Source: Rotaria sordida
Lineage: Eukaryota > Rotifera > Eurotatoria > Philodinida > Philodinidae
Length of the DNA stretch: 64,000 nucleotides
Direction: 5' to 3'
Assembly (NCBI GenBank): GCA_905250125.1
Contig: CAJNOL010001118.1
Location: 1-64,000, forward strand
A model generated the notes under the pieces. The model was not told the DNA's origin. It made no database searches and saw only the letters and a list, made by a program, of their open reading frames with translations. This document shows positions 22,790-34,699 of this stretch, one piece after another. The first letter of the stretch is position 1, and each line of letters starts with the position of its first letter. The position numbers were made by a program, and so were the translations under genes.

Positions 22790-24460
22790 AGTTCGTAATA
22801 GCCATTAGCAAATTGTTGCTGATGTTTTCTATTTTGTTCTTAGTACGACAATCTCTAGTTAAGATTCTCGACACAAATTTAGTGTTACTGCATCGTATTG
22901 GTATTAGTATCGACAATATCTGAATTTGAAAACTAATTGTAGAGAACGGTTACGCGAGCAAGGACTTATCTTCGTAAGACAAAATAACACAAACTGATCG
23001 CATGGTTGCCACTTTCTCATTTGCCTTCATCATATCTTTGTCTCTTGATCTCTGCAGATATTGACCTCCTTTTCTTTTTGTCGTCCTTTCCAAAACTTTT
23101 ATTTCATAATGAATATGGAAAAGTTAGTAGGTTTTTTCTTGTTTCATGAAATTGGTAAATAAAAATATAAACTTAGTCAATACGAAGCTTCTTAATCCGG
23201 ATGTTTCGACTTGGAATATTAAAAAGAAATAATTTGGTTCGATCGTAATTTTGATGTCGATAGGAAAGGAAAGAGATTTTTTAACGTAGATAATGATCGA
23301 TATTAGCTTTTTTCTCCCACTACAATTTGACATTAGACTGTAAGTATTACCGTTAATTTCTGATGGTCCAAACGAAAAGAAAGAGCTCTTTATTCGATGT
23401 ACACATCATTGGACAAGTTCAAGATTTCCATATATTGAGAAAAATCGTACGAAAAGAAGAAAAACATTTCTGTAGACGAAATTTATTTCTGAGATTTGAA
23501 AGAAATGTGCTGCAGTGACTCAACATGATTTCATTATTAAGAGATCAACGATATTTTGTTCTTTCAAATCTTCATTTCGCTCAAAGATCTGTTCTGATCC
23601 AACAAAATTATAAATGATTTAATGGCTCTTCTAGATATAAAGAAAGATTGAAGCTAAGATAGACAAGTTTCTCAAAAACAAAAACTTTTATACACACAAA
23701 AATTTCGTTGAAATACCGTTTATAGAAATTTTTAATACATATAGATAAACTTGTTAAAATGTGTATTTTTTTTCTCAACATAATTACATGCTTTTACTTG
23801 TTTCTCTAGTTAGTTCTATTAGTTTATGATTTCATAAATATTTAACTGCAAGGATTTCAGTTGAAAGAAGCAATTTTATATGATAATTTTTAGAGATTGT
23901 TTTACTGGATTAAGTTTCAGCTTGTTATTTCTTCTTTTTTTCAGCTAGATTTACCGTGCTGTTGCAGATTTATTAATTGAAACACTATAGAAAATAGAAT
24001 TCACTTTCTAATAACTGACGTGGATAATCAATTATTTTATACCTAATAAAGAAGTCTAACAAAGGGAATTTCCCATATATTCGATAAATTTATGCTTGAT
24101 TTATCGACAAATCATGATTTCGGTATTGGAATAATCAAATTCTCAAATGCTATTGGGAATAATATGGTATCAATGCAAAAAAATGGTCAATATGTTGAAA
24201 ACTTTGAAGAGTTCTAAATCGTTCATTGAATTTGAACTTCCATATAATTTATCCTATCTATTCTCTTTATGTTTTGTTTGCAATAGCAACTGACTGGTTA
24301 CCTCTTTTTTTTTTCTTCATGTAAAAAACGTTTTTAAAATAAAAGCTATTAACGACATCTATAAATTGATAAACTTGTTTAAATATTGAGGATGTAACTT
24401 GGATACTAAAGTACTAAATGGTTACTTTTTGTTTGAAACAATATCATTTCATTTTTTAAA
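22790..24460. other. Intergenic, AT-rich, upstream of AK7
   Basis: No coding frame is supported. The last part should contain the AK7 promoter and leader, but no specific element can be named. Confidence 0.4.
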
Positions 24461-24462
24461 CC

Positions 24463-27400
24463 ATGGCTGACGACTCAGATGATGAACAAGTAGGTGAAGA
24501 ACAATTAAAAGAAGAAGAAGCAGTACCACAAAAACCTAAGAGAATTTTTATTAATCATCTTGATTCATATCATGGAAAACATATTGCTCGAGTAAGTCAT
24601 TAAATTTGATTTAGTTGTTTTTTTTTTGTTTTTCTTAAATTAAAACTCTTTATCTTTTTAAAGTTTTTTGCACGAGCAAAACCAGGTACAACAAGTGAAG
24701 CTGTAGAAGAAGAAGAAAATCTTGAAGAAGAACAAGCAGAAGAAAAACAAAAAAAATTATATGATGAACATCCTATTGATGATGGTTGGAAAGTATCAGG
24801 AACAATTAAAAATAGTCAAGGTTATAAACGACCACCATTTGTTCAAGAAATTCTTCAAGTATTATTTAAATTATATATTTTAAATTATATCTATCGATTT
24901 CTTTTGTTTTTTATTTCAGTATAAAGATCGTAATCAATTAGCTGATTATCTCAAAGAAATGAATGTCATCATTTACGATATTACTCATGATCCTGAACAA
25001 GTATAATATCTTTCTATTTAATCTAGACTTTTAGTATAGATTCAAATATGATCTACTATTCAATAGAAATATGAGATCATTATATTATTTCCTTGTTAAT
25101 AAAGACTATAAAGCAAAATCTGAAAATTTGATATACATACTAAATATCACACGAGATTTTTCATGACCTATAATTCTCTATGGTATGTTTAGTTTTGCAT
25201 GTAACTATGATCATTTTTATCAATTTATTGTAATCAACCAATATTGAAAATATCAACGTCAGAACCACTTATAGTTTATAAGAAGAAGAAAAAATAGAGT
25301 TAATATGTCACGCGAGAGTTTATAACATGTGTAATACGTCACAATTAAGGTCCAAGCTAATATAACATAGTTTAGTTCAGTTATTATCCTAAGTACTATC
25401 GAAGTTATTGCGAATTGACCCTAAATAGCGTATGTCTCATAGAAGTCATTTTGTGTTTTATGATGTCACTTTATTCTTTCCTTTTATGTCTTATATAGTG
25501 TACAGTAAAACGTACAATTTATACATATAGACTGAAAATTATTGTTTTAAATATTTAATCTATATGAGTCGATCGGATAATCATTATTCGACTGCGAACC
25601 AGGGTTGAAACCGGTACCGGACCGGACCGGACCGGTTGAAGAAATCAACCGGGCCGGTAAAGACCGGAATTTCACCGGTTGAAAGTTTTCAAAAATCTTC
25701 ATTGTTAACACTGTTTTTGACCATAAAAACTAAGGTGTCACATGTTTTTTCTGTCAGAATACGTAAAAAAGTGCTCAAAACATATGTTATATTAATCGTT
25801 TTTTCTGAGGTTCTCTTTAAAAAGGTTCATTACGATGAGTGTCTTTTACCTGCGCCTTAAACTATTTCATATTTGGAGCCATTTTTTTCTAAAAATCGGT
25901 TTTCAAAAAAAGATTCGACATTTTTTAACCGGTTTTCACCGGAATTTCACTGGTTGGACATGTGATTCCAACCGGTCGGTTTCCGGCCGGACCGGACCGG
26001 TAGGATTTTTCAATCGGCCGGACCGGACCGTTTTAATATTTCTCAACCGGTTCCACCCCTGCTGCGAACAGGCGACAACTAAACAGATTCTTCAAGTATT
26101 GTTTTCAGAGTCATAGTAAAACACACTTCGGATAACTAGTTCAGAAGCGCTTTACTACTGTAGTCCATTCGATACTATGAGGAATTGAAGGGTATTAGGT
26201 TTTTGTTAAACCATTCATGATCTTGTTTAAAATAATAATCCTCTCTACTTGATTAATTCTTTTATTTAGTATGAATATAGTTAAATAATATCTTTTTGTT
26301 TTTCTTTCTTCTCAAGATTGATGAAGCTGTATGGACTTGTCAAAAATTAGAATCAATTATAAATGAACTTGATCATCCAATAACATTTATTCTTCTTTCA
26401 ACTATAATGACATGGGCAAAAACACAACCAAATGAAGTAAGATAATTTTTTTTCTTTTTCTCTTATATATTTTAATTATTAGGATGAAGTACCATTTTCA
26501 GAAGATGAATTTCGTCGTCGTCGAGCTCATCCAAATTTTAAAGAACATCATAGTGCTGAAAAATTAATAACTAAACTTGGTTTAACAAATAAAAAAAAAT
26601 TAATTACATATGTTGTTGCTACGGGTTTAACATATGGTATGGAAGAAAATGTTTTTCATTATATGTTTAAATCAGCATGGCATAATGCACCTGAACTTCA
26701 AGTATTTGGTAAAGGTGGAAATTTCTTACCAACAATTCATGTTATAGATCTTGCTGCGTAAGAAATATGAATAATAATAATTTCTTTTTTTTTTGTAAAT
26801 ATTTTTTTTTTTGCTATATAGTGTTTTACAAAACTTGGCTGATCGTCAATTGAAAATACGTTATATTGTTGCTGGTGATACAAGTAAAGATACATTAATA
26901 CGTATTACACGTAAAGTTAGTCAAACACTTGGAACGGGCAAAGTAAAAACTGTTGATCAAGAAGATGCAATGCTCAATAAAGATATATCGGTACAAGATT
27001 CTTCTTTAAGTCATACATATGCTTTTTGTATTTAGATTTGTTACATTAATAGATCTTATGATCTATTTCAGTTAAAAGAAATATATTTTTGTTTTCTAGT
27101 TATTACACTTAGGGCATATCAAAAGTTCTGACCACGACATTTAAAGGATCTTTCCGGATAAGAAGACTTAATGAGAAATGGAAAACGAAATATAGCATGT
27201 TGTAGAGTTTTTCCAGACACGTCGAATGGTATATAACAAACCCTGTTTTCATAAGATCTTGAAGGAACTAGAGTCAATTTATTGATAGACAACTACACAC
27301 CCACAAGATAACCAGAGATGCTACATATATGAGGTTGTAGCCCATCAAAAACTCTACAAAATCATATGTGAGAAAAAATATTTTACAAATACTAAGGACA

Positions 27401-30400
27401 ACAATATTCAGAAACTTATCATGCTTGAATGTGGACTATCAGTAAATTGACTCTAGTTCCTTTAAGGTCTTATGAAAACAGGATTTGTTATATACCATTC
27501 AATGCACTTGAAAAAGCTCTACAACATAGTATATTCAGTTTTTCATTTCTCAATAGGTTTCCTTATCCGGAAAGATCTTTTAAACCCCGTAGCCAGAACT
27601 TTTAGTATGCCTAAAGTATTAATAATGCACACCTATAATTATCTAAAAAAAAAGTGTTTTGTTTTTTTATTTATAAAACTTTAATATTGTTTTATTAGCA
27701 AGCTGACTATGATATGTTACTTGCCAATATGCAATTTGAACCAATTTTTATTCGTGAACAAATGAATATAAAATGGCATTGTGAAAATGGTATTACAGAA
27801 AATATTCAAAAGATTGTTGATGAATATCGTACTCAACGAAAATTAACAGTAATTTAAATAAAATTGATATAATATCAAATTGAATGATATTTTTTTTGTA
27901 TTTTTAGCCAATTAAAATTTGTATTCTTGGTCCACCAGCATCAGGAAAAACGACAATTGCAAAACAATTAGCACAAGAATATAAATTACATCATCTTCAA
28001 ATAAAAGATGTTATTGAAGATACAAAAAATGAACTTGTAAAAGACAAAAAGAAAGAAAAAAAAAACTTTTTATTTTTGCGAAAAATATTCTTTAGGAACA
28101 ATTAGTTAAACGTGATGGTGAAAGTGAACAAAATGAAGAAGAAGCTGATGAGCAAGATACAGATGAAACATTAGCAGAACGTATTGAAGAAGCACGAAGT
28201 ATTTTAGAAAAACTTGAAGAAGTTCGACGTGATTCAAAAGATGGTATAAAAAGACAAAAAGAATTCATTTTGTTTTTTAATATTAGAATAATTTTCTTTT
28301 CTTTTTTCAGCACGTTTGGATGATGAACTTTTAACACAACTTTTTAAAATAAAACTTATGTCACCATCATGTCAAAATCAAGGTTATGTACTTGATGGTT
28401 ATCCAAAAACAGCAGATCAAGCACAAAATTTATTTGGAGGTAAAAATAGAAATATTCTACAATTTTACTTTTATATATTTATTTCTTTTGTTTTTTTTCT
28501 TCTTTTAAGCATCTGGTGAAGGAGGTAAAAAATTTTCGACAAAATTTTATTAGAATTTTTTTGGTTTCTTTCATTGAAATATATAGAAGAAGAAGATGCT
28601 GAAGATAAAAAACCACCAGTAAATGAACTTATTATTCCTGGTTTGTTCAGATATTTTTTTGTTTTCAAAAATTAAATCGAATTTTCTATGAATTTTTATA
28701 GAACATGTTTTTATACTCGATGCAAGTAATGAACATCTTCGTCAACGTATTATGCATTTACCAGAAAAAGTCGTTGCTGGTACACATAATACTGAATTAG
28801 AATTTAAACGTCGTTTAAAAATTTATAATGAACTTGGTGATGATTCACATCCAGCTAAATTTTTCGAAGATGTTGATCGACCAGGCGAAACAATTAGTAA
28901 GAATAATTAATTCTTAAATTTTTAGAACTAACAATCTTAACTGTTTTTGTTGATTAACTTTATTTATAATTCTTGTGTGTGTGTGTGAAAATTATCTTCA
29001 GAGTTAATTGAGTATTCAATAGATTGAAGTTTTGGAAGTCTTTAAAAAAAACGCTTTTACCTCCGAGAGAGAATCAATCGTTTGAACCTTCAAGGGCACA
29101 TTGATCTAAAAGAGTTCGTCCCCATGGTACAGTGTGCATTTTTTGCATGACAGGTGGACATGTGATTTTCGTGCTTGGAAACAAGTTTGTGTTACTCAGA
29201 AAATTCCTTTTAAGAAAATAAAGTATTTTTTCGACGAAAAACATCTGAGGGTAAATCCAGTTTTGGATCCTGACCCGGTTCTCGAATTGTACTCTTGATA
29301 CTTAATGAAATTTATTTAATTCGCACCTGATAATCCTCCAGGAACACACCTTCAACAGTTCTGAAGCAATCTCGATCATGATCTTATAAGAATAAACTTA
29401 TAATTGGCTCTTATTTTTTCAGAGTAACACCCATGAAGTCAAACTCGGATCTGAACCCGACTGGGTCCGGGATCAACCCGACGGGCTCTACCTGAGAGCG
29501 ACCCTTGCCCACATTTTTTCGAGAAAATGTTTTGTATGACACATTTCACGTGCTCATTTCGAATATGATATTTTTGTTCACTACGAACCTTTCTGAACTG
29601 CAAAAAATTGTAAAATACTTGAAAAACCAAGGTTTTTGGAAGGCTTACTGTACGATCCAGGAATGTTTGTGCTGATAGGAATGATACTGAACAGAGAGAA
29701 GAACATTTTGGCAAAGTTTGAGAGGATTTTGATCATGACTAAGAATGGCGCGCTCACTTTACTAAACTTAGCTATTTGGATAATCAATATAGAAAAATTT
29801 TTATTTTCTTTTCAAAAGTCGCATGTTCAAACTAAAAGATTTCTTCGATAATAGATACTAGACGACGTGCAGATTCAGAATATCTGCTGGAAGTTAGGAG
29901 GATGCCTATCAGTTTGTTTAAAAAATAATTTTCTCACCGATACCAGTGATTCCAGACTAATTTTTGAATAGCAACTTTTCTATTCTACTTAAAATTCGTA
30001 ACAAAAATTTTAATGTCATCAGATAGAGCATATCTTGAAGTATATTTATCACTATCTAGATGGATAAGATGTCGATATTCGTTTGTTTTTTCACCTTATG
30101 TCCGTCTGGATATACAGTCTGCATGAGTCTTTGGAGTTGAATCATTTAGGTACTTCCAGAAAGACTATATAATGGGATTTCGATACATTGAAGCGTTCTT
30201 GTAGATTTAATATGAACTCAAAAGATAAATATCAGTTCAGCTGTTTCTCTGATTAGAGAAATTTTATATACTTCAGATCCGATAGTTAAAATCCTGTATA
30301 TCAGTTCATGATAGAAGTTCGAATGGTAGATGTTTCCAAAAAAAAGAAAAATCAATGAAGTTATCATTCTTGGTTAATATGACTTTTGTCAGATATTGTC

Positions 30401-31138
30401 TTAAATGTTCTAGAAGTTTATTGATCGAAATATAAATTCATTTTTATTGATTATCAGAGATAAAAATTGTTCTACTAATGAATAACAAAAACACCAATCA
30501 AAGACAATTGAATCTGATAAAATTTCAATTATTTTCTTTCGATCAATAATACTAATATCAACAAATATGTTCTCCTATCCTAATGTTTTTTTTTCTTCTT
30601 TCATAGAAATTGATGATGATCGAAGTATAAATCATCGTAATATAGTTGAAAAAATAATGCAACGTGTTAAAGAACCTCATAATTATGGACCAACACCTGA
30701 AGAACAAGAATATGCAAAACGTAAAGAATTAAATGAAAAAGAAAAACGTGAACGTGAAGAACGTGAAGAACGTGAAAGAGATGAACAAGAAGCAGCTAAT
30801 GATCGAATGAAAAAACAAAAAGATTGGACAACAAAATTAGAACAAATAAAACGTGAAGAATTTGAAATGCTCGATGCACAATCAACACCATTAAGAAATT
30901 ATCTTATGGCACATGTTATGCCAACATTAACAAAAGCATTAATTGGTATTAGTGATTTAATATTCAAAAATTAAAAAATAATTTTATTCTTGTTTAGAAT
31001 GTTGTCAAGTACGACCTGATGATCCAGTTGATTTTGTGGTTCGTATTTTTTTATTTTTATCGATATAAATTTTTGTATTTTTTATTCTTTTCTTTTTTTA
31101 AGGCTGAATACCTTTTCAAAAATAACCCTCAAGTTTAA
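24463..31138 (+). CDS. AK7: Adenylate kinase 7, 16 exons, 734 aa
   Basis: Exons read by phase: 24463-24591, 24664-24858, 24920-25000, 26317-26436, 26483-26757, 26822-26990, 27699-27848, 27908-28036, 28096-28243, 28311-28439, 28510-28524, 28587-28640, 28702-28896, 30607-30945, 30998-31038 and 31103-31138. They total 735 codons with stop, close to human AK7 (723 aa). The N-terminal half is the Rossmann-like domain of AK7 ([51 protein letters not shown]). The kinase P-loop is [16 protein letters not shown] (about residue 378), followed by [16 protein letters not shown] charged coiled coil (EKRERE repeats) leads to the C-terminal Dpy-30 motif [18 protein letters not shown] and [13 protein letters not shown]7 balances adenine nucleotides in motile cilia; Dpy-30 motifs dock partners in axonemes. 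Exon 11 is a 15-nt microexon. Introns 3, 6 and 13 are 0.7-1.7 kb, the first two bearing mobile elements. The donor after exon 15 is the weakest call. Confidence 0.93.
25600..26061. mobile_element. hAT-like non-autonomous element, 462 bp, perfect 8-bp target duplication
   Basis: The element starts CAGGGTTGAAACCGG and ends CCGGTTCCACCCCTG. It is bracketed by identical CTGCGAAC copies at 25592-25599 and 26062-26069, the 8-bp duplication typical of hAT. Both ends carry arrays of GGACC/CCGGA (ACCGGACCGGACCGGACCGG at the left), making it a GC-rich island in AT-rich DNA. It sits in intron 3 of AK7. Internal frames are short and not transposase-like. Confidence 0.88.
27112..27611. mobile_element. TA-flanked element with long inverted repeats, 500 bp
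   Basis: The left end GGGCATATCAAAAGTTCTG and right end CAGAACTTTTAGTATGCC open inverted repeats of about 185 bp (27112-27300 and 27425-27611) sharing GATCTTTCCGGATAAG, GGTATATAACAAA and GGAACTAGAGTCAATTTA in mirror order. Both ends abut TA (27110-27111 and 27612-27613), fitting TA-targeting Tc1/mariner-like elements. It lies in intron 6 of AK7. There is no transposase frame, so it would be non-autonomous. Confidence 0.75.
28897..30606 (+). other. AK7 intron 13, 1.7 kb, nothing coding
   Basis: Bounded by GTAAGA and TTTCATAG in matching phase. It contains a (GT)n tract near 28976 and an unexplained GC-rich islet at about 29425-29510 (GAACCCGACTGGGTCCGGGA). No element boundaries were found. 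Confidence 0.6.
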
Positions 31139-32621
31139 ATTTATTTTATTTCTTTCTTTTTTTTCTTAATTCTTAATAAAAATATAAATAAAACGTAAAT
31201 TAACTTGATAAATTTGTTTTAACTTTATCTATAAAATAAATTTTTCTTACAAATTTAACAAATGATGCACATATAACTTATTATCATGATATAAAAGAAA
31301 GCACGTCTCATATTTTTTTTTTCTCTAATCTTTCATGCTTTTCATAAGAGAATTATAATCGATAATGATAATTTATTCAGTTTTATATAAGACATTCGAT
31401 TTATCTTTTATTTATCATACAATATATGGAACGTTTGGCTTAATTTATTTCTCTCCCGAGATTATTAAACAAGTATATCATCTGATTGATATGAAATATC
31501 GACAATATTTAAAAGATAAGAATATTTATTTAGTGTAGAAAATAAAATAAAATGTGAAATTCTAATAAGTCATATTTAATTAATCATGATGAAGATGGAT
31601 GTATGAGACAATGTGTCTAATAAGAGTAGAGACTTGACTTTTGTTCTTATTTTCTCTTATTTCCCATTCTTTGTTTGAGAATCTCGTATATACTTAGGGT
31701 ATACTCTTTGGCGTTTGCATCTGCTATGCTAATACGATGAGAGACAAAGATTATTATTTTTTCTCCTCTTTTTTTTCTATATTTCTTTCTATTCTCTGTT
31801 CCATATCGTGTATTGCTTTCTTGGTGTCAGAAGAAGATAAATCAAACAATAAAAAAAAACCCGGCGCCATCATCAAGCAGCATAGCAATCTATTTAACTG
31901 CATATACATACTAGCATAGAGCAAAACAGGTTCCTATTACAAATAAAAAAAACAAAACCAAATTTTTCAATACGTTTTCGTCTTTTGTATATTATTTAAC
32001 AAATTTCATCAATTATTACATCTACTTACATACATTAACATGTAACAATCTTCAATGAAACAAGCAAAAGTCTAACAAAAATATAAAAACAAAAACCCTT
32101 AAGCAAATTCAATCCGTCAATTATCATTCGATTTATCAAAACAAAATATGTCAATGGAATCATTTGAGCGTAAGTGATTAAACTGACACCTGATTCGACC
32201 CCATGCTGAGTGTGTTGATTTGATAATTGACACATTAGTAATATCTTGAAATAAGTATCCTAGTGTCAAGTAGATAATAAATTGGAAAGATGGTTCCATA
32301 TGGTTTATTTAGAAGACTACGAGCATTTTCTTTTTTTTCTATCTGCTGACAATATATTGCTTGTCTTTTGTATAATAACAGAAAAACTATGGAACATCTG
32401 TTGTTTATCGAGAGAATAGTGTAGAGACTAAGAATAATGAGATATATATGTCGAAACAAGTTTCTTTCTTTCGTATTTTTTCTTTTTGTACTTTTTTATA
32501 TACGTAGTAAGACATCATAAAACAATAATGAGATTGCTTATATTGAAGAAATAGAGAATGTTAAAATGATGTTGACATAAGTTGGTAATATGCTAATGTT
32601 GTTGATATTTATTTACAATAG
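31139..32621. other. Region between AK7 and KChIP-like gene
   Basis: AT-rich. The first exon of the KChIP-like gene must lie here or further upstream, because the first recognised exon begins within a codon, but I cannot identify it. The frame 31737-31919 has no recognisable feature. Confidence 0.4.
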
Positions 32622-33807
32622 AAGATGCTGCTGACGATTCAACGATATTACCCGTGGAAATACGTAAAGTACCAAAAAGTTTAGAAGAAATTGTACGAAT
32701 AACAAAATTTAGTAAATCAGAAATACGATTACTTTATAAAGGTTTTAAACAAGTATGAAAAAAAATTTTTTTTATATAATTTTTATAATATTAAAAAATT
32801 ACGTAATTTTTTTTTTGTTTTGTTTTGTTTTTTTATAGGAATGTCCAAATGGTGCTGTCACTGAACGAGAATTTCAAACAATTTATTCACATTTTTTTCC
32901 TCATGGCAATTGTCAAAATTATACAAGTTTTTTATTTCGTGTTTTAGATAGACGGAAACGGATGTATTTTACATTTGAAGTAATTTATACTCATATATAA
33001 ATATAAGAAGAATTAACATATAAAGAACGAGAAAGAAAAATATTTTAGTCTTTTTCTTTCTTATTTGTTTATTTTGAGTCTTGATTTAAGAATAAATATA
33101 TGAAAGATTAAAATAATATCAATTAATTCTAGATTATTATTCAAAGAAAGAAAAAAAAAGTTTGAGAATATCATTTTTGATCAGGATTATGAAGATAATA
33201 TGATGAAGTTATTTGATATTAAATGAGACGATTCAGTCATGAAATATTATCCGAAGGATCCTATCGAGTCTAATATATCTAAATACATCTTTTCTTAATA
33301 AAAGAACAACAAACATCATCAGGCTCTTTTTCCTTGACATAGGATTATATCCAAACGTTATCAATTTTGGTGCGTGGTAGTATCAAGGAAAAACTTCATT
33401 GGATCTTTCGTTTCTATGATATTTATGATGATGGTAAATTAACAAAACAAGTATGATATATTTTATCATATTCGTTTATATTTCTTATTTGATTTATTCT
33501 TTATTAAGACACTTGAAACAATTGTTCGTTCATTATATGATCTTCTTGGACCAAATATTTTTGTTCATCAACCAGTTACTGACGAAACAATTCAAAAACA
33601 TTCAACTATTTTATTTGAAAAACTTGATCGTCATCATTCTGGAAGTATTAATTTAGATGATTTTATGAAATATTGTTTACGTGTATGTGTATATTATCGA
33701 TTGAAAATATGAATATATTCTTTGTTTGTTTTGTTTTTTTTGTTTTTTATATTTAGAATGAACAATTAGTAAATGAAATTGAATTACTATCATCGACTGC
33801 TGTTTAA
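32622..33807 (+). CDS. KChIP-like neuronal calcium sensor (EF-hand), 5' exon missing
   Basis: Five exons in phase (32622-32752, 32839-32979, 33343-33450, 33509-33682, 33757-33807) give about 201 aa ending SSTAV. Order and sequence follow Kv-channel-interacting proteins: EIRLLYKGFKQECPNGAVTE, FQTIYSHFFPHG (the degenerate first EF-hand region), DYIQTLSILVRGSIKEKLHW, FRFYDIYDDGKLTKQTLETI and LDRHHSGSINLDDFMKY. KChIPs bind the N-terminus of Kv4 channels and respond to calcium. The two best loops are atypical: DIYDDGKLTKQT has Tyr at position 3 and Thr instead of Glu at 12, and DRHHSGSINLDD has His at 3, Ser at 5 and Asp at 12, so calcium affinity may be low. The first exon, which in KChIPs is variable and may carry lipid-modification signals, was not found. 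Another neuronal calcium sensor subfamily is possible but less likely. Confidence 0.85.
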
Positions 33808-34640
33808 TTGAACATAAAAGGGTGTTTCTTTTCTCTTGTCTATATGATGGTGTAATGTTGTTTTTACTCTAGGAAAACATCATTTGAAAATTGAATATTC
33901 TTTTCATTATTCTTAAAATACATATTATATTATATGAATATTTGACTTAATGATGAAACCATATGATGTGAACATTTTCTCATGCGATAAATTTTTTTTG
34001 TATGTTTGAATAAAAAATAAATAAACTATTGTGCATATGACACATAAACATACATTTATTTAATAGTATCTAGTACTATTATTGAAATCATTAAAAAAAA
34101 AACAAATTTGTTATTCTATATAAAATATTCCATTGAAAAACAATTTCTGAAGATTCAGATAAAAATTATAATCTCTATCTATTTTACATTACACCTTAAG
34201 AGATCTAATCAATTTATGAAAGATTTGTTTGATCAAATCTGAAAAATCGATTATTTGTACATATGTCGATTTTAGCTAACATCTGTTTATTGAGGTCAAC
34301 AGGCAAAATTCTTAGTCAAAAGAGATTAAGATTACACTATAGTATTTAGTTAGTAATAATAAAATATCTATTTACATTTTATGTAAGTGAATCAATTGTC
34401 TATCAATGATTATTATTGAGGTTTTTAAACTTCGTATCATCATATGATAAGAAACTATATTATTTAAAAAAATTATATCAGACTGGAATCTGTTTTAACT
34501 AATAAAAATTCGCTTCAAACTAATTTTAATAAGATATTTTATTAATTGAATGATCAACTTTGAAAGAAATATTAGCAATATCAATCATGAAGCAAAAAAA
34601 ATTAGTACTTAATAGTATGTTTTCTTGTTACATATTTTCC
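33808..34640. other. Intergenic, AT-rich
   Basis: Downstream of the KChIP-like gene. No coding frame or repeat is recognised. Confidence 0.4.
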
Positions 34641-34649
34641 ATATTTGAG

Positions 34650-34694
34650 CGTGTGGGTTGGCTAATACGTCTTCTCTACACCCATATCCACTAT
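34650..34694. repeat. Telomere-like hairpin
   Basis: CGTGTGGGTTGGC, spacer TAATACGTCTTCTC, then TACACCCATATCCAC. It is isolated in AT-rich intergenic DNA. Confidence 0.45.
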
Positions 34695-34699
34695 ACATT

